Shown here one piece after another: positions 23,956-32,162 of a stretch of 45,533 bases of DNA. The notes under the pieces were generated by a model. The model saw only the letters and a program-made list of their open reading frames with translations, had not been told where the DNA came from and did no database searches. Origin of the DNA: Acidobacteriota bacterium (GTDB lineage: Bacteria > Actinomycetota > Acidimicrobiia > Acidimicrobiales > RAAP-2); the NCBI GenBank assembly GCA_018970215.1, contig JAGWWX010000005.1:1-45533 (forward strand), given 5' to 3'. Positions within the stretch are counted from its first letter, which is position 1, and the number at the start of each line of letters is the position of its first letter. A program made the translations under genes and the position numbers.

Positions 23956-25959
23956 ATGCCCCGACGCCTTGCGACTTCGTCGAGCGCATACCTCCGTCAG
24001 CACGCCGACAATCCCGTCGACTGGTGGGAGTGGTCCACCGAGGCGTTCGAGGAAGCTGCACGTCGTAACGTTCCGGTTTTTCTCAGCATTGGCTACGCCG
24101 CGTGCCACTGGTGCCATGTCATGGCTCACGAGTCGTTCGAAGATCCCGTCATCGCCGACTTTCTAAATCAACACTTCGTCAGTATCAAGGTTGATCGAGA
24201 GGAACGTCCCGACGTAGATGCCGTTTACATGACGGCCACACAAGCAGTCAGTGGTCATGGAGGTTGGCCGATGTCGGTATTTCTCTTTCCCGACGGTCGA
24301 CCGTTCATGGCCGGCACCTACTTCCCACCGGTGGATCGTCACGGAACTCCGGGCTTCCCCCGCCTTCTTCACGCCCTGCACGACGCCTGGAACTCTCAGC
24401 AGACTCTCCTCGTCGAACAGGCGGAGGAGATTGAACGAGCAATCGCTCACGAGATAACAGTGATCGATCGCGTGGCGCCATACGTGCCGTCGCTGCAAGA
24501 GACCGCGGAACAGCTCGTTGCTGACCTACTTCGGCGCGTTGAACGTCACGGAGGATTTTCACCCGCACCGAAGTTTCCGCGACCGGCGTACATCGAAGGG
24601 CTGCTCACCTCGCTCGAGGTCCCGGGTGTGCGAGAGGCAATCGCCGTCACTCTCAATTCAATGAGTCGTCGAGGGATGTACGACCACATGGGTGGTGGAT
24701 TTGCCCGCTACAGCGTTGACGCTGAGTGGCACGTACCGCACTTTGAACAGATGTTGAGCGATCAGGCCCTCTTAGCGACCACGTATCTCCGCGCGCACCG
24801 CGCCTTCGGAGGCACGACGGAGTGGGCCGACGTTGCTCAGCGCACCCTCGACGCCATGATTGACCGCTTCTGGCTTGGTGGTGGGTTCGCCTCGTCGCTC
24901 GACGCCGACGCCGAGGGACACGAGGGACGTCATGTCACGTGGACATTGGAAGAAGTTCGCGAGACGCTTGTGAGTGCAGGTCTCGGCAACCTCTACCTCC
25001 CCATTGTCACGAGATACTCATTCGATCGTTCCCCGGCCTTTGAAGGTCGCCTCATTCCCACACTGTTGGATGGCGAACCATTCACACCTCCGCCACACCT
25101 CGCACAGGCTGTTGACGTACTCCTTCGCGCGAGAAGCGAGCGCATTCAACCGGGGCGAGACGAAAAGATTGTTCTCGAGTGGAACGCGATGGCCATCGTG
25201 GCTCTTGTTGAATCGGGTGATCCTCGACACGCTCAGTTCGCTGCGTCGACTTGGGACGCCGTGAGTGTGACGCACTACGACGGTCGCCAGTGGTGGCGGA
25301 CCGACGCTCGAACGGCAAGTGCCACGAGCACCGATCTCGCTTGGATGATGAGAGCCGGTCTCGCTCTCTATCAAGCAACTGGTAGTGACCACTATCTTCA
25401 ACAGGTCCTCAGCCTCAGCAACGAACTGCTCTCGCACTATTGGGACGGTCCCACTCCTCAGAGTCCCTTGGTAGTCGACGGACGTGGGTTCTTCACCACC
25501 CGTGACAACGTTGCAGACCTCGCGTGGCGACCGAAGGAGATCTTCGACGGTTCGGTACCGTCATCCCATTCGGTCGCTACTCACGCCTTTGCGGAGCTCA
25601 GTGCCGTCACCTCTGACCCTCTGCACCGCGCCGTCACCGATCACCTGGTGCGGTTGGTAGGCAGCGTTGCCCGAGACCATCCCAGTGCCGTTCCCGACTT
25701 CATTAATGCTCTCGGCTTGGCTCTACGGCCTCGGCAGATCGTCATTCCTGGCCAACAACCAGAGTGGGCCGGCGTCTTGAGGAACTGCTTTATCCCCCAC
25801 TCCGTCACCGTGAGAGGTAGCGGATCAACGCCCCTCCTTGACGGACGCACCGAAGGCGCTGTGTATCTCTGCGAAGGTGGTACCTGCCAGCTTCCCGCAC
25901 GAACTCTTGACGAGCTCGTCGCCCAGCTCGCCGCATTCGGTACCGTGGTGAAACCATGA
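23956..25959 (+). CDS. YyaL/SSP411-family protein (thioredoxin-like plus six-hairpin domains)
   Basis: The 667-residue length and N-terminus match the DUF255 family: SSSAYLRQHADNPVDWWEW, then the thioredoxin-like redox site C50-H-W-C53 in YAACHWCHVMAHESF, KVDREERPDVD and SGHGGWPMSVFL. The C-terminal two thirds form an alpha/alpha barrel-like region with GGFSPAPKFPRP and HMGGGFARYSVDAEWHVPHF. The biochemical role of this widespread family is not settled. Its stop overlaps the next gene in an ATGA (25956-25959). Confidence 0.93.
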   Translation: MPRRLATSSSAYLRQHADNPVDWWEWSTEAFEEAARRNVPVFLSIGYAACHWCHVMAHESFEDPVIADFLNQHFVSIKVDREERPDVDAVYMTATQAVSGHGGWPMSVFLFPDGRPFMAGTYFPPVDRHGTPGFPRLLHALHDAWNSQQTLLVEQAEEIERAIAHEITVIDRVAPYVPSLQETAEQLVADLLRRVERHGGFSPAPKFPRPAYIEGLLTSLEVPGVREAIAVTLNSMSRRGMYDHMGGGFARYSVDAEWHVPHFEQMLSDQALLATTYLRAHRAFGGTTEWADVAQRTLDAMIDRFWLGGGFASSLDADAEGHEGRHVTWTLEEVRETLVSAGLGNLYLPIVTRYSFDRSPAFEGRLIPTLLDGEPFTPPPHLAQAVDVLLRARSERIQPGRDEKIVLEWNAMAIVALVESGDPRHAQFAASTWDAVSVTHYDGRQWWRTDARTASATSTDLAWMMRAGLALYQATGSDHYLQQVLSLSNELLSHYWDGPTPQSPLVVDGRGFFTTRDNVADLAWRPKEIFDGSVPSSHSVATHAFAELSAVTSDPLHRAVTDHLVRLVGSVARDHPSAVPDFINALGLALRPRQIVIPGQQPEWAGVLRNCFIPHSVTVRGSGSTPLLDGRTEGAVYLCEGGTCQLPARTLDELVAQLAAFGTVVKP

Positions 25960-26672
25960 AGTGGCGCCGTGATAGTGAACGAATTGAAACTCGACGCTTT
26001 GTCAAGTCAATTCCCCAACGATCGCTCGCTGCCGTCACCCCCGGGGCGAACGTCTACGGCCTCGTCATCGGATCGACGTCCGAAGACACCACGGTCATTG
26101 ATTTGGCGTCGGGGGCACTCATGCGATGGCGAGTGCCGTGGCCCGTCGGCATGGAGAGCGATCTGCAGATGTTCAGCGTGGTCGAAGCGGTGATTGCCGA
26201 CGATCCCGCCGATGACGATCTCGCGCAACCCGAGGCAATTACGGTGGCCGACCTCCCGCGCCAGATTGGCATTCTTCGAGGGCGAAGTGTGAAGAAACTT
26301 CTCGCGAACATCGTCGCACCGACCGACGGACCGCTGTTTGGGTTCCGTGGTCCCTCGGCGCCGTACTGGGAGTTTCGTGGCGAACGACCGAGTGTGGCCG
26401 TTCTAGTCGTCGACCGCGGTCCGCAACTACTGCGTCGACCGGAAGATGGCTCCACGTGGGTTCGATTTGGATTTGAGCTGGACGATGTATGGCTTCTCTG
26501 CGAGGACCAGAGCGCCGTGCGCGCCATCGATGCGACCCGTCGACTCTCCCTCTCGGGTAAAGATCTCGCAATTGCGCTCGGATTCAAGCCGGCGTACGTA
26601 CTCGCCAGTCTTTCGCAGCCCGTCGATGGGCACTGCTACAAAACCTGTACGGGGCTCATACCCCGTTCGTAA
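25956..26672 (+). CDS. Uncharacterised soluble protein coupled to the YyaL-family gene
   Basis: I do not recognise the family of this 238-residue protein. It begins with a charged segment, then alternates short hydrophobic strands (VYGLVIGS, RPSVAVLVVDRGP) with acidic and Trp-rich stretches (APYWEFRG, DDVWLLCED), suggesting an alpha/beta protein. Two Cys close together near the end (HCYKTCTG) might bind metal. No signal peptide or membrane helix is seen. The ATGA overlap with the YyaL gene implies coupled expression. Its stop TAA directly abuts the stop of the convergent gene at 26673. Confidence 0.7.
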   Translation: MKWRRDSERIETRRFVKSIPQRSLAAVTPGANVYGLVIGSTSEDTTVIDLASGALMRWRVPWPVGMESDLQMFSVVEAVIADDPADDDLAQPEAITVADLPRQIGILRGRSVKKLLANIVAPTDGPLFGFRGPSAPYWEFRGERPSVAVLVVDRGPQLLRRPEDGSTWVRFGFELDDVWLLCEDQSAVRAIDATRRLSLSGKDLAIALGFKPAYVLASLSQPVDGHCYKTCTGLIPRS

Positions 26673-27344
26673 CTACTTCGGTAGTTTGCCGGAGGCGAGG
26701 TCCTCGGCCATAGCCCAGCCAAAAACAATCAGACGCTGTCCTTTTGCGGCCTTCACACCTTTGAAGAACGATGCGACGCCGTCCGGCAGGGCGGCCTTCG
26801 CGGCCACATAGTCCAATCCACCGACGGGAAGTTCGGTGAGCGAATGAACGAAAGTCTGGTCATCGAAGTCGCGTTCTCCACCAAACCGCTTGGCGAGTCG
26901 ACGCCCCCAGGCGCGATCTTCACCCGTCGGTTTGTACCCCTGTCGAGGAACAATGTCCGTCAATCCCGTAAAAGCTCGAAATCCGTCGGCGGAGAGTAGA
27001 CGGGTTCCCAGCAGGACGTCTTCATCGGGGAACGCCAGTAGTGCGCGCCGGTACTGATCGTGCAATAGAGCCTTCAGCGTTTGATCGCTCTTGGTATTGC
27101 GGTCAACGAGAGCGACACCAACGAGAAGTGCCGGCGTGCCGCCGATTCGCTCGAGCGTACAAAAGCTGTAGCCGCGAAGTTTGTTGCCTTCACGTGCGTG
27201 AGTGACGAGGACCCAGTCTTCGCGCTGCTTGGAGAGAAACCCAATGTCGAAGTGGGGGTCTCGGTTGGCGCAGAGGTCGGCCATCTCGGCGAGATCGCTG
27301 TCCGTAAGAGCCGTCGTATCTTTTGTCGTCACCGTCATCGCCAT
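26673..27344 (-). CDS. Conserved actinobacterial protein, possibly GNAT-like
   Basis: The 223-residue soluble protein contains GNKLRGYSFCTLERIGGTPALLVG, FPDEDVLLGTRLL, DIVPRQGYKPTGEDRAWGRRLAKRFG and a C-terminal GWAMAEDLASG. The general look is of an acyltransferase-type alpha/beta fold, and I believe similar proteins occur widely in actinobacteria, but I cannot name a reaction. ATG 27344 and ATG 27338 are both possible. It begins 12 bases after dnaE on the same strand and is probably cotranscribed with it. Confidence 0.7.
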   Translation of the reverse strand: MAMTVTTKDTTALTDSDLAEMADLCANRDPHFDIGFLSKQREDWVLVTHAREGNKLRGYSFCTLERIGGTPALLVGVALVDRNTKSDQTLKALLHDQYRRALLAFPDEDVLLGTRLLSADGFRAFTGLTDIVPRQGYKPTGEDRAWGRRLAKRFGGERDFDDQTFVHSLTELPVGGLDYVAAKAALPDGVASFFKGVKAAKGQRLIVFGWAMAEDLASGKLPK

Positions 27345-27356
27345 AGGACCACCATT

Positions 27357-30300
27357 CTACGGCGAAGCGGGACCCCCCTTTGAAGGGACTTCTGTACGGA
27401 AAATATTCCCGCCAAAGACCGTTAAGAGTTCGCCCGCAGCACTTTCAATATCAACACGAATGTCACTGCCTAACCGAAACTGTTTTGCCGATTGCGGTGC
27501 GGCCAAATACACCTCCGAGCGACCGGGGTGACGATCCAGAATTTCGCGGAGTTTCTGCAGTCCTTCAGGGGTAGCTACAGGACCGTCGAAATTAAAGACC
27601 ACGAAGTCCTGACTCATCGCCCGAATTCGAGGGGCTTTGATCTCCATCGCCGACGCCCGAATGCGCTCATCGCGAGACTCCACCCGCACTTTGACGCTCA
27701 CGACCGCATCCTTGACCAAGTGCAGTGACGATTCTGTGTACACCTTGCCAAAGATGCCCACCTCAATTGACGAGGACAGATCTTCAATCACGATTTGGGC
27801 GAATGGCTTATTCGCCTTCGAAACCTTCGTCGTCACTTCGGTAATTATCCCGGCGATTCGCGTGATGGTCTGGGAGCCACTTTCCGATACGGCGTCGTGC
27901 AGGTCTGCCACACTCATATCGGAGTGCAGCGCGAGGGCGCGTTCAATTCCCAGCAGGGGGTGATCCGACACATACAGTCCGAGCATTTCGCGCTCGAAAT
28001 TCAGTTTTTCTTCCTTGGAGAACTCTCGATCGGGAATGACGACATCAGTACCGCTCCAGTCGCCGGCGTCGTCGAGTGCGGCAAACAACGTCGAAATACC
28101 GTGGGTGAGGTCCTTGCGACGATCCATCGTACGTTCGACGAGTTCGTCGAGTACCAGGGTGAGGCCTTGTCGTGGCACATTGAGGCTGTCGAAGGCCCCG
28201 CCTTTCGCGAGAGACTCCATCGTCCGCTTGTTCAACACTGCGGGATCGACTCGTCGGACAAAGTCGTACACATCGACGAAGGGTCCGTTCGTCTCTCTTT
28301 CCGACACAATTTTTTCGACGAGAGCGACACCAACGTTGCGCACCGCTGAAAGCCCAAAGTTAATGGTTCTCTCACGTGTGGTACTGGGGGCAAAGTCAAC
28401 GAGAGACTCGTTCACGTCAGGTACGCGAATGCGAATTCCCATTGATCGACACTCTGACAGATACTGTGCGACCTTCGTCTGGTCATCTTTAGATGACGTG
28501 AGGACAGCCGACATGTACTCCAACGGGTAGTGCACTTTGAGCCAACCGTTTTGATAGGCCAATAAGGCGTATCCGTAGGCGTGCGATTTGTTGAAGGCGT
28601 AGTCCGCGAATGGTTCGATCTTGTCAAATAGCAACGTGCCCAGCTCACCGCCGTACCCGTTATTTTCCGCACCGCGTACGAATCGCTCGCGCTCAGCGGC
28701 AATCATCTCGCGAATCTTTTTGCCACATGCCTTACGGAGATTGTCGGCCTCGGTCATGGAGTAGCCGGCAATGCGCGTCGCAACCTTCATGATGTCTTCT
28801 TGGTAGATCATCAGTCCGTACGTCTCGTCCAGCACATCCGCGAGATCTGGGTGGTCGAACTGAACTGACTTGCGTCCGTTCTTACGGTCGGCGTACTCGT
28901 GGTGAGTCTTCTCCCCCATCGGACCAGGTCGATACAGAGCCACGAGCGCGGCGATGTCATCGAAGGACGTCGGAGCGAGACGTCGCATGAGGTCGCGCAT
29001 ATTGGGACTCTCCAGCTGAAAGAGCCCCATGGACGCGCCGCGTTGCAACATAGCGAAGACGTCCTTGTCGTCCAGTGGAACGTGGTCGATGTCGGGACGC
29101 ACACCGGTGCGATGTTCCACGAGGTCCAGACATCGCTCAATAATGGCCAGATTCTTCAAGCCCAAGAAGTCCATCTTCAGAAGGCCGAGGTCCTCGATTC
29201 CGTGCATCTCGTACTGCGTCACCACTGGGGCTTCGTCGCCCGCACCACCGGTGGGCTTGCGCTGAATAGGGACGTATTCCGTCACCGGGTCTTTCGTAAT
29301 CACCACGGCCGCCGCGTGAATACCGTCTTGGCGCCTCTTACCCTCGAGACCCAGAGCTACGTCGATCGTCCTTTTGACGTCACCATCTGTCTCGTACATG
29401 TCGCGTAGACCCTGCGCTTCCATGTAGCGGTCCTCAAACCCCGGAGAACGTTCGAGGCAGGCCGCGAGTGGCACGTCTTTGCCCATTAAGAGTGGTGGCA
29501 TGGCCCGGGCGATTCGATCACCGGTGCCCGGTGGAAAGCCCAACACGCGAGCCGCATCGCGTACGGCGGCACGGGCCTTGATCGTCGAGAACGTCACGAT
29601 CTGGGCGACATGATCAGAGCCGTAGCGATCAGCGGCGTACTTGATCATCTCACCACGAAAACGCTCGTCAAAGTCCATATCAATGTCGGGCATCTGCTTG
29701 CGACCAGGGTTCAAGAACCGTTCAAAAATCAAGCCGTACTTGATGGGATCGATATCGACAATCTCGAGGCAGTACGCGACGCAACAGCCCGCGGCCGATC
29801 CGCGGCCCGGACCGACGCGAATCTTTTGCTCACGAGCAAAGCGAATCAAGTCCCACACCACCAAGAAGTAGTCCGAGAACCCCATATCAGCGATGACTTC
29901 GAGCTCGTAATTTATGCGGTCGGCCACTTCATCGGGCAGAGATTCCCCATACCGATTGCGTGCACCGCGCAGGGTGAGTGAGCGCAGGTATTCGTTGGCC
30001 GACTCGGCCGGTGTCGCGCGATGAAACTCTTCCGGCACGGGAAACTGCGGAAGCGCATCGTTGTCCTTCGAGATTGTGACGTTGGCCCGCTCCGCAATCC
30101 ACAGAGTGTTGTCACATGACTCAGGGAGGTCGCGGAAGAGATACCGCATCTCCGCAGCGCTCTTGAGGTAGTTCTCGTGTGAGTCGAAGTGGAACCGCGT
30201 CGGATCGCTCATGAGAGAACCGGTCTGTACACACAAGAGTGCATCATGGGCGTCTGCATCATCACGATGGACATAGTGAATATCGTTGGTCGCGAGCAAC

Positions 30301-30944
30301 GGCGCGTTTAACTTGCGTGAAATCTCGATCAGCTGCGGGTTAGTCCGGACCTGCTTTTCAATCCCGTGATCTTGAATTTCGATGAAGAAATTGTCGCGAC
30401 CAAAAATGTCTTGTAGCCGACCCGCGAGCTCCAGGGCAAGGTCGTTTTGCTCATGGAGCAGTGCGTCCAGCACGACACCGGACAGGCAGCTACTCGTTGC
30501 AATCAAGCCTTCGTGATACCGCTCCAACAGCTCCCAGTCCAGACGAGGTTTGTAGTAGTAGCCCTCGAGGTAGGCCAGCGATGACAACTGAATGAGATTG
30601 CGATAACCGGTCGTGCTCTCGGCGAGCAGTGTGAGGTGGTTGTAGAGCTTTGAACCGGCGTCCGAGTCACCACCGCCATCATCAATGCGACCACGACGAG
30701 CGGGGCGGTCAAATCGTGAGGTGGCCGACATGTACGCCTCGAGTCCGATCACGGGCGTGATGTCGTTCTTTCGACATGTGTCGTAAAAATCAAGGATGCC
30801 GTACATATTCCCGTGATCGGTAATACCGATAGCGGGCTGGCCGTCCGCGACGGCCGCAGCGACCATGTCACTCACCCGGGCCGCACCGTCCAGCATCGAA
30901 TACTCCGTGTGATTGTGGAGGTGTACGAAGCTGTCGGTACTCAT
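27357..30944 (-). CDS. dnaE: DNA polymerase III alpha subunit
   Basis: This replicative C-family polymerase has 1195 residues, a typical length. The N-terminal PHP domain has HLHNHTEYSMLDG and GITDHGNMYG. The polymerase core has RFLNPGRKQMPDIDMDFDE with two catalytic Asp, and VALYRPGPMGEKTHHEYADR. Helix-hairpin-helix and OB-fold regions follow (ITRIAGIITEVTTKV). I see no intein or break. No Shine-Dalgarno is obvious before ATG 30944. It lies between bpa upstream (79-base gap) and the GNAT-like gene. Confidence 0.97.
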   Translation of the reverse strand: MSTDSFVHLHNHTEYSMLDGAARVSDMVAAAVADGQPAIGITDHGNMYGILDFYDTCRKNDITPVIGLEAYMSATSRFDRPARRGRIDDGGGDSDAGSKLYNHLTLLAESTTGYRNLIQLSSLAYLEGYYYKPRLDWELLERYHEGLIATSSCLSGVVLDALLHEQNDLALELAGRLQDIFGRDNFFIEIQDHGIEKQVRTNPQLIEISRKLNAPLLATNDIHYVHRDDADAHDALLCVQTGSLMSDPTRFHFDSHENYLKSAAEMRYLFRDLPESCDNTLWIAERANVTISKDNDALPQFPVPEEFHRATPAESANEYLRSLTLRGARNRYGESLPDEVADRINYELEVIADMGFSDYFLVVWDLIRFAREQKIRVGPGRGSAAGCCVAYCLEIVDIDPIKYGLIFERFLNPGRKQMPDIDMDFDERFRGEMIKYAADRYGSDHVAQIVTFSTIKARAAVRDAARVLGFPPGTGDRIARAMPPLLMGKDVPLAACLERSPGFEDRYMEAQGLRDMYETDGDVKRTIDVALGLEGKRRQDGIHAAAVVITKDPVTEYVPIQRKPTGGAGDEAPVVTQYEMHGIEDLGLLKMDFLGLKNLAIIERCLDLVEHRTGVRPDIDHVPLDDKDVFAMLQRGASMGLFQLESPNMRDLMRRLAPTSFDDIAALVALYRPGPMGEKTHHEYADRKNGRKSVQFDHPDLADVLDETYGLMIYQEDIMKVATRIAGYSMTEADNLRKACGKKIREMIAAERERFVRGAENNGYGGELGTLLFDKIEPFADYAFNKSHAYGYALLAYQNGWLKVHYPLEYMSAVLTSSKDDQTKVAQYLSECRSMGIRIRVPDVNESLVDFAPSTTRERTINFGLSAVRNVGVALVEKIVSERETNGPFVDVYDFVRRVDPAVLNKRTMESLAKGGAFDSLNVPRQGLTLVLDELVERTMDRRKDLTHGISTLFAALDDAGDWSGTDVVIPDREFSKEEKLNFEREMLGLYVSDHPLLGIERALALHSDMSVADLHDAVSESGSQTITRIAGIITEVTTKVSKANKPFAQIVIEDLSSSIEVGIFGKVYTESSLHLVKDAVVSVKVRVESRDERIRASAMEIKAPRIRAMSQDFVVFNFDGPVATPEGLQKLREILDRHPGRSEVYLAAPQSAKQFRLGSDIRVDIESAAGELLTVFGGNIFRTEVPSKGGPASP

Positions 30945-31023
30945 ACTTTGCTATCTCGGTCGGCCGCAGGACGGGACTGCGACGCTATCGCTCGATGCGG
31001 GGTCGATCGCGTCATTTGCGAAA

Positions 31024-31506
31024 CTACAGATACGTTCCGGGCGTCGCCACGGAGTTCCCGGAGGCGGTGAGTTCCCGTTGGCGCATCTGCTCCAACTGAG
31101 CGGCTGCGGCAGCCTGCTGGGCGAACAGAGACGCCTGGATTCCGTGAAACAGTCCCTCCAGCCATCCAACGAGCTGAGCTTGAGCGACGCGCAACTCCGA
31201 CTCGCTCGGTACGGCATCGGTGAATGGCAGAACCATCCGCGAGAGCTCCGCCGAGAGGTCGGCAGACAGCGCGTCCGACAGTTCACGAACCGACTGCTCA
31301 TAGATCTCTTTCAATCGACGACGCCCTCCTTCGTCCAGCGGTGCGCTACGTGCCTCGTCGAGAAGGTTTTTCACCATGGAACCGATCCGCATGACTTTCG
31401 CTGGCTGCGAAATGAAATCGGGGGTTTCGTCACCCGCAGACTCGTCGGTGGCCTGGGGCGGGAGAACTTCGTCGGGGGATATGGACTCGGAGGGCTGAGA
31501 AGTCAT
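31024..31506 (-). CDS. bpa: Bacterial proteasome activator Bpa
   Basis: The 160-residue helical protein contains the family core RLKEIYEQSVRELSDALS and AQLVGWLEGLFHGIQASLF, and ends in GTYL, the C-terminal motif that docks into the 20S proteasome alpha ring. Bpa opens the gate without ATP and feeds unfolded proteins to the core. I choose ATG 31506 (MTSQPSES); the open frame upstream to 31797 overlaps the divergent Rrf2 gene. This implies a 20S proteasome elsewhere in the genome. It is followed by dnaE. Confidence 0.9.
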   Translation of the reverse strand: MTSQPSESISPDEVLPPQATDESAGDETPDFISQPAKVMRIGSMVKNLLDEARSAPLDEGGRRRLKEIYEQSVRELSDALSADLSAELSRMVLPFTDAVPSESELRVAQAQLVGWLEGLFHGIQASLFAQQAAAAAQLEQMRQRELTASGNSVATPGTYL

Positions 31507-31561
31507 AGGTGAAGTGTGCCACCTCACCGCAACATCCCGTGCAACCATCGGGTAAATCGTG

Positions 31562-31572
31562 ACCAAATTGGT
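31562..31572. promoter_or_regulatory. Palindromic site at the Rrf2 promoter, candidate autoregulatory operator
   Basis: ACCAA-A-TTGGT overlaps by one base the candidate -10 TAGGAT (31572-31577). The surrounding TGACCAAATTGGT resembles the centre of IscR-type sites (TGACTAAATTAGTC as I recall it). A regulator bound here would block transcription of the Rrf2 gene. Confidence 0.5.
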
Positions 31573-31577
31573 AGGAT
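31572..31577 (+). promoter_or_regulatory. Candidate -10 of leaderless Rrf2-gene promoter
   Basis: TAGGAT is followed by six bases and then GTG 31584, with no Shine-Dalgarno. Confidence 0.6.
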
Positions 31578-31583
31578 TTTGGG

Positions 31584-32024
31584 GTGAGAGTGTCAACCCG
31601 TGGCGACTACGCAAGCCGGGCACTCTTGAGCTTGGCCCTCCACGTCGAAAGCGACGGACCAACTTCCGTTCGTGACATAGCGGAGCGAACGGGACTGCCC
31701 CAGCCCTACCTTGAACAGATTCTCCTCTCGTTGAAGGGTGCGGGGATTGTGATCTCAAAACGGGGCGTCGGTGGGGGCTATCTCCTGGCTCGCTCACCCG
31801 ACACTTTGACCTTGGCGGAGATCGTCGCAGCGGTTGACGGCCCCATTGTGGCGGGCGACTTCGGCGAGCCTCACACCGATGGGGCCTGCGACCACGAGGG
31901 CCAATGCGCCCTTCTCGCTGTCTGGGCCGAGGTAGGCACCCATATGGCGGAGCATCTGAGCTCTTACACCCTCGCCGATATGGTCCACCGCGCCCGCGGG
32001 ACGCTGGGGTCCGAAGCCCAATAA
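31584..32024 (+). CDS. Rrf2-family transcriptional regulator
   Basis: The 146-residue winged-helix protein begins MRVSTRGDYASRALLSLA, and has the recognition-helix region GLPQPYLEQILLSLKGAG and the wing KRGVGGGYLLAR, all typical of Rrf2 (IscR, NsrR, RirA) proteins. Only two Cys are present, C102 and C108 (C-x5-C), where Fe-S-binding members usually have three; D8 is also present, the position used as a cluster ligand in NsrR. It may sense iron-sulfur status, nitric oxide or redox. It is divergent from bpa and 138 bases ahead of a sigma factor gene. Confidence 0.9.
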   Translation: MRVSTRGDYASRALLSLALHVESDGPTSVRDIAERTGLPQPYLEQILLSLKGAGIVISKRGVGGGYLLARSPDTLTLAEIVAAVDGPIVAGDFGEPHTDGACDHEGQCALLAVWAEVGTHMAEHLSSYTLADMVHRARGTLGSEAQ

Positions 32025-32030
32025 ATAAGA

Positions 32031-32130
32031 GTTTCGAAAGAAACCCTGAGATGTCACCTGGGGGTGGTTACCGAGTGGTAACTTCTCACCATACCGATAG
32101 TGAATTATCGGAGGTGGTCGTGAGGCCACG
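32031..32130 (+). promoter_or_regulatory. Series of inverted repeats ahead of the sigma factor gene
   Basis: Between the Rrf2 stop and the sigma start lie GTTTC-GAAA-GAAAC (32031-32044, GNRA-type loop), GTTACC-GAGT-GGTAAC (32067-32082) and CCGATA-GTGAAT-TATCGG (32094-32111), all with perfect arms, plus a weaker GTGG/CCAC pair. The first may end the Rrf2 transcript. The others could be operators or a structured leader of the sigma mRNA. Confidence 0.5.
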
Positions 32131-32162
32131 AAGTGCAGTAACGAGATTCGAAGGAGAAGTCT

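Noticed and set aside
30945-31023. CGCAG/CTGCG inverted repeat in the dnaE leader as an operator
   Set aside because: The arms are only five bases with a seven-base loop in GC-rich DNA, so chance is likely.
31507-31797. Extended bpa frame starting at 31797
   Set aside because: It would overlap the divergent Rrf2 gene and its promoter; the Bpa family begins near ATG 31506.
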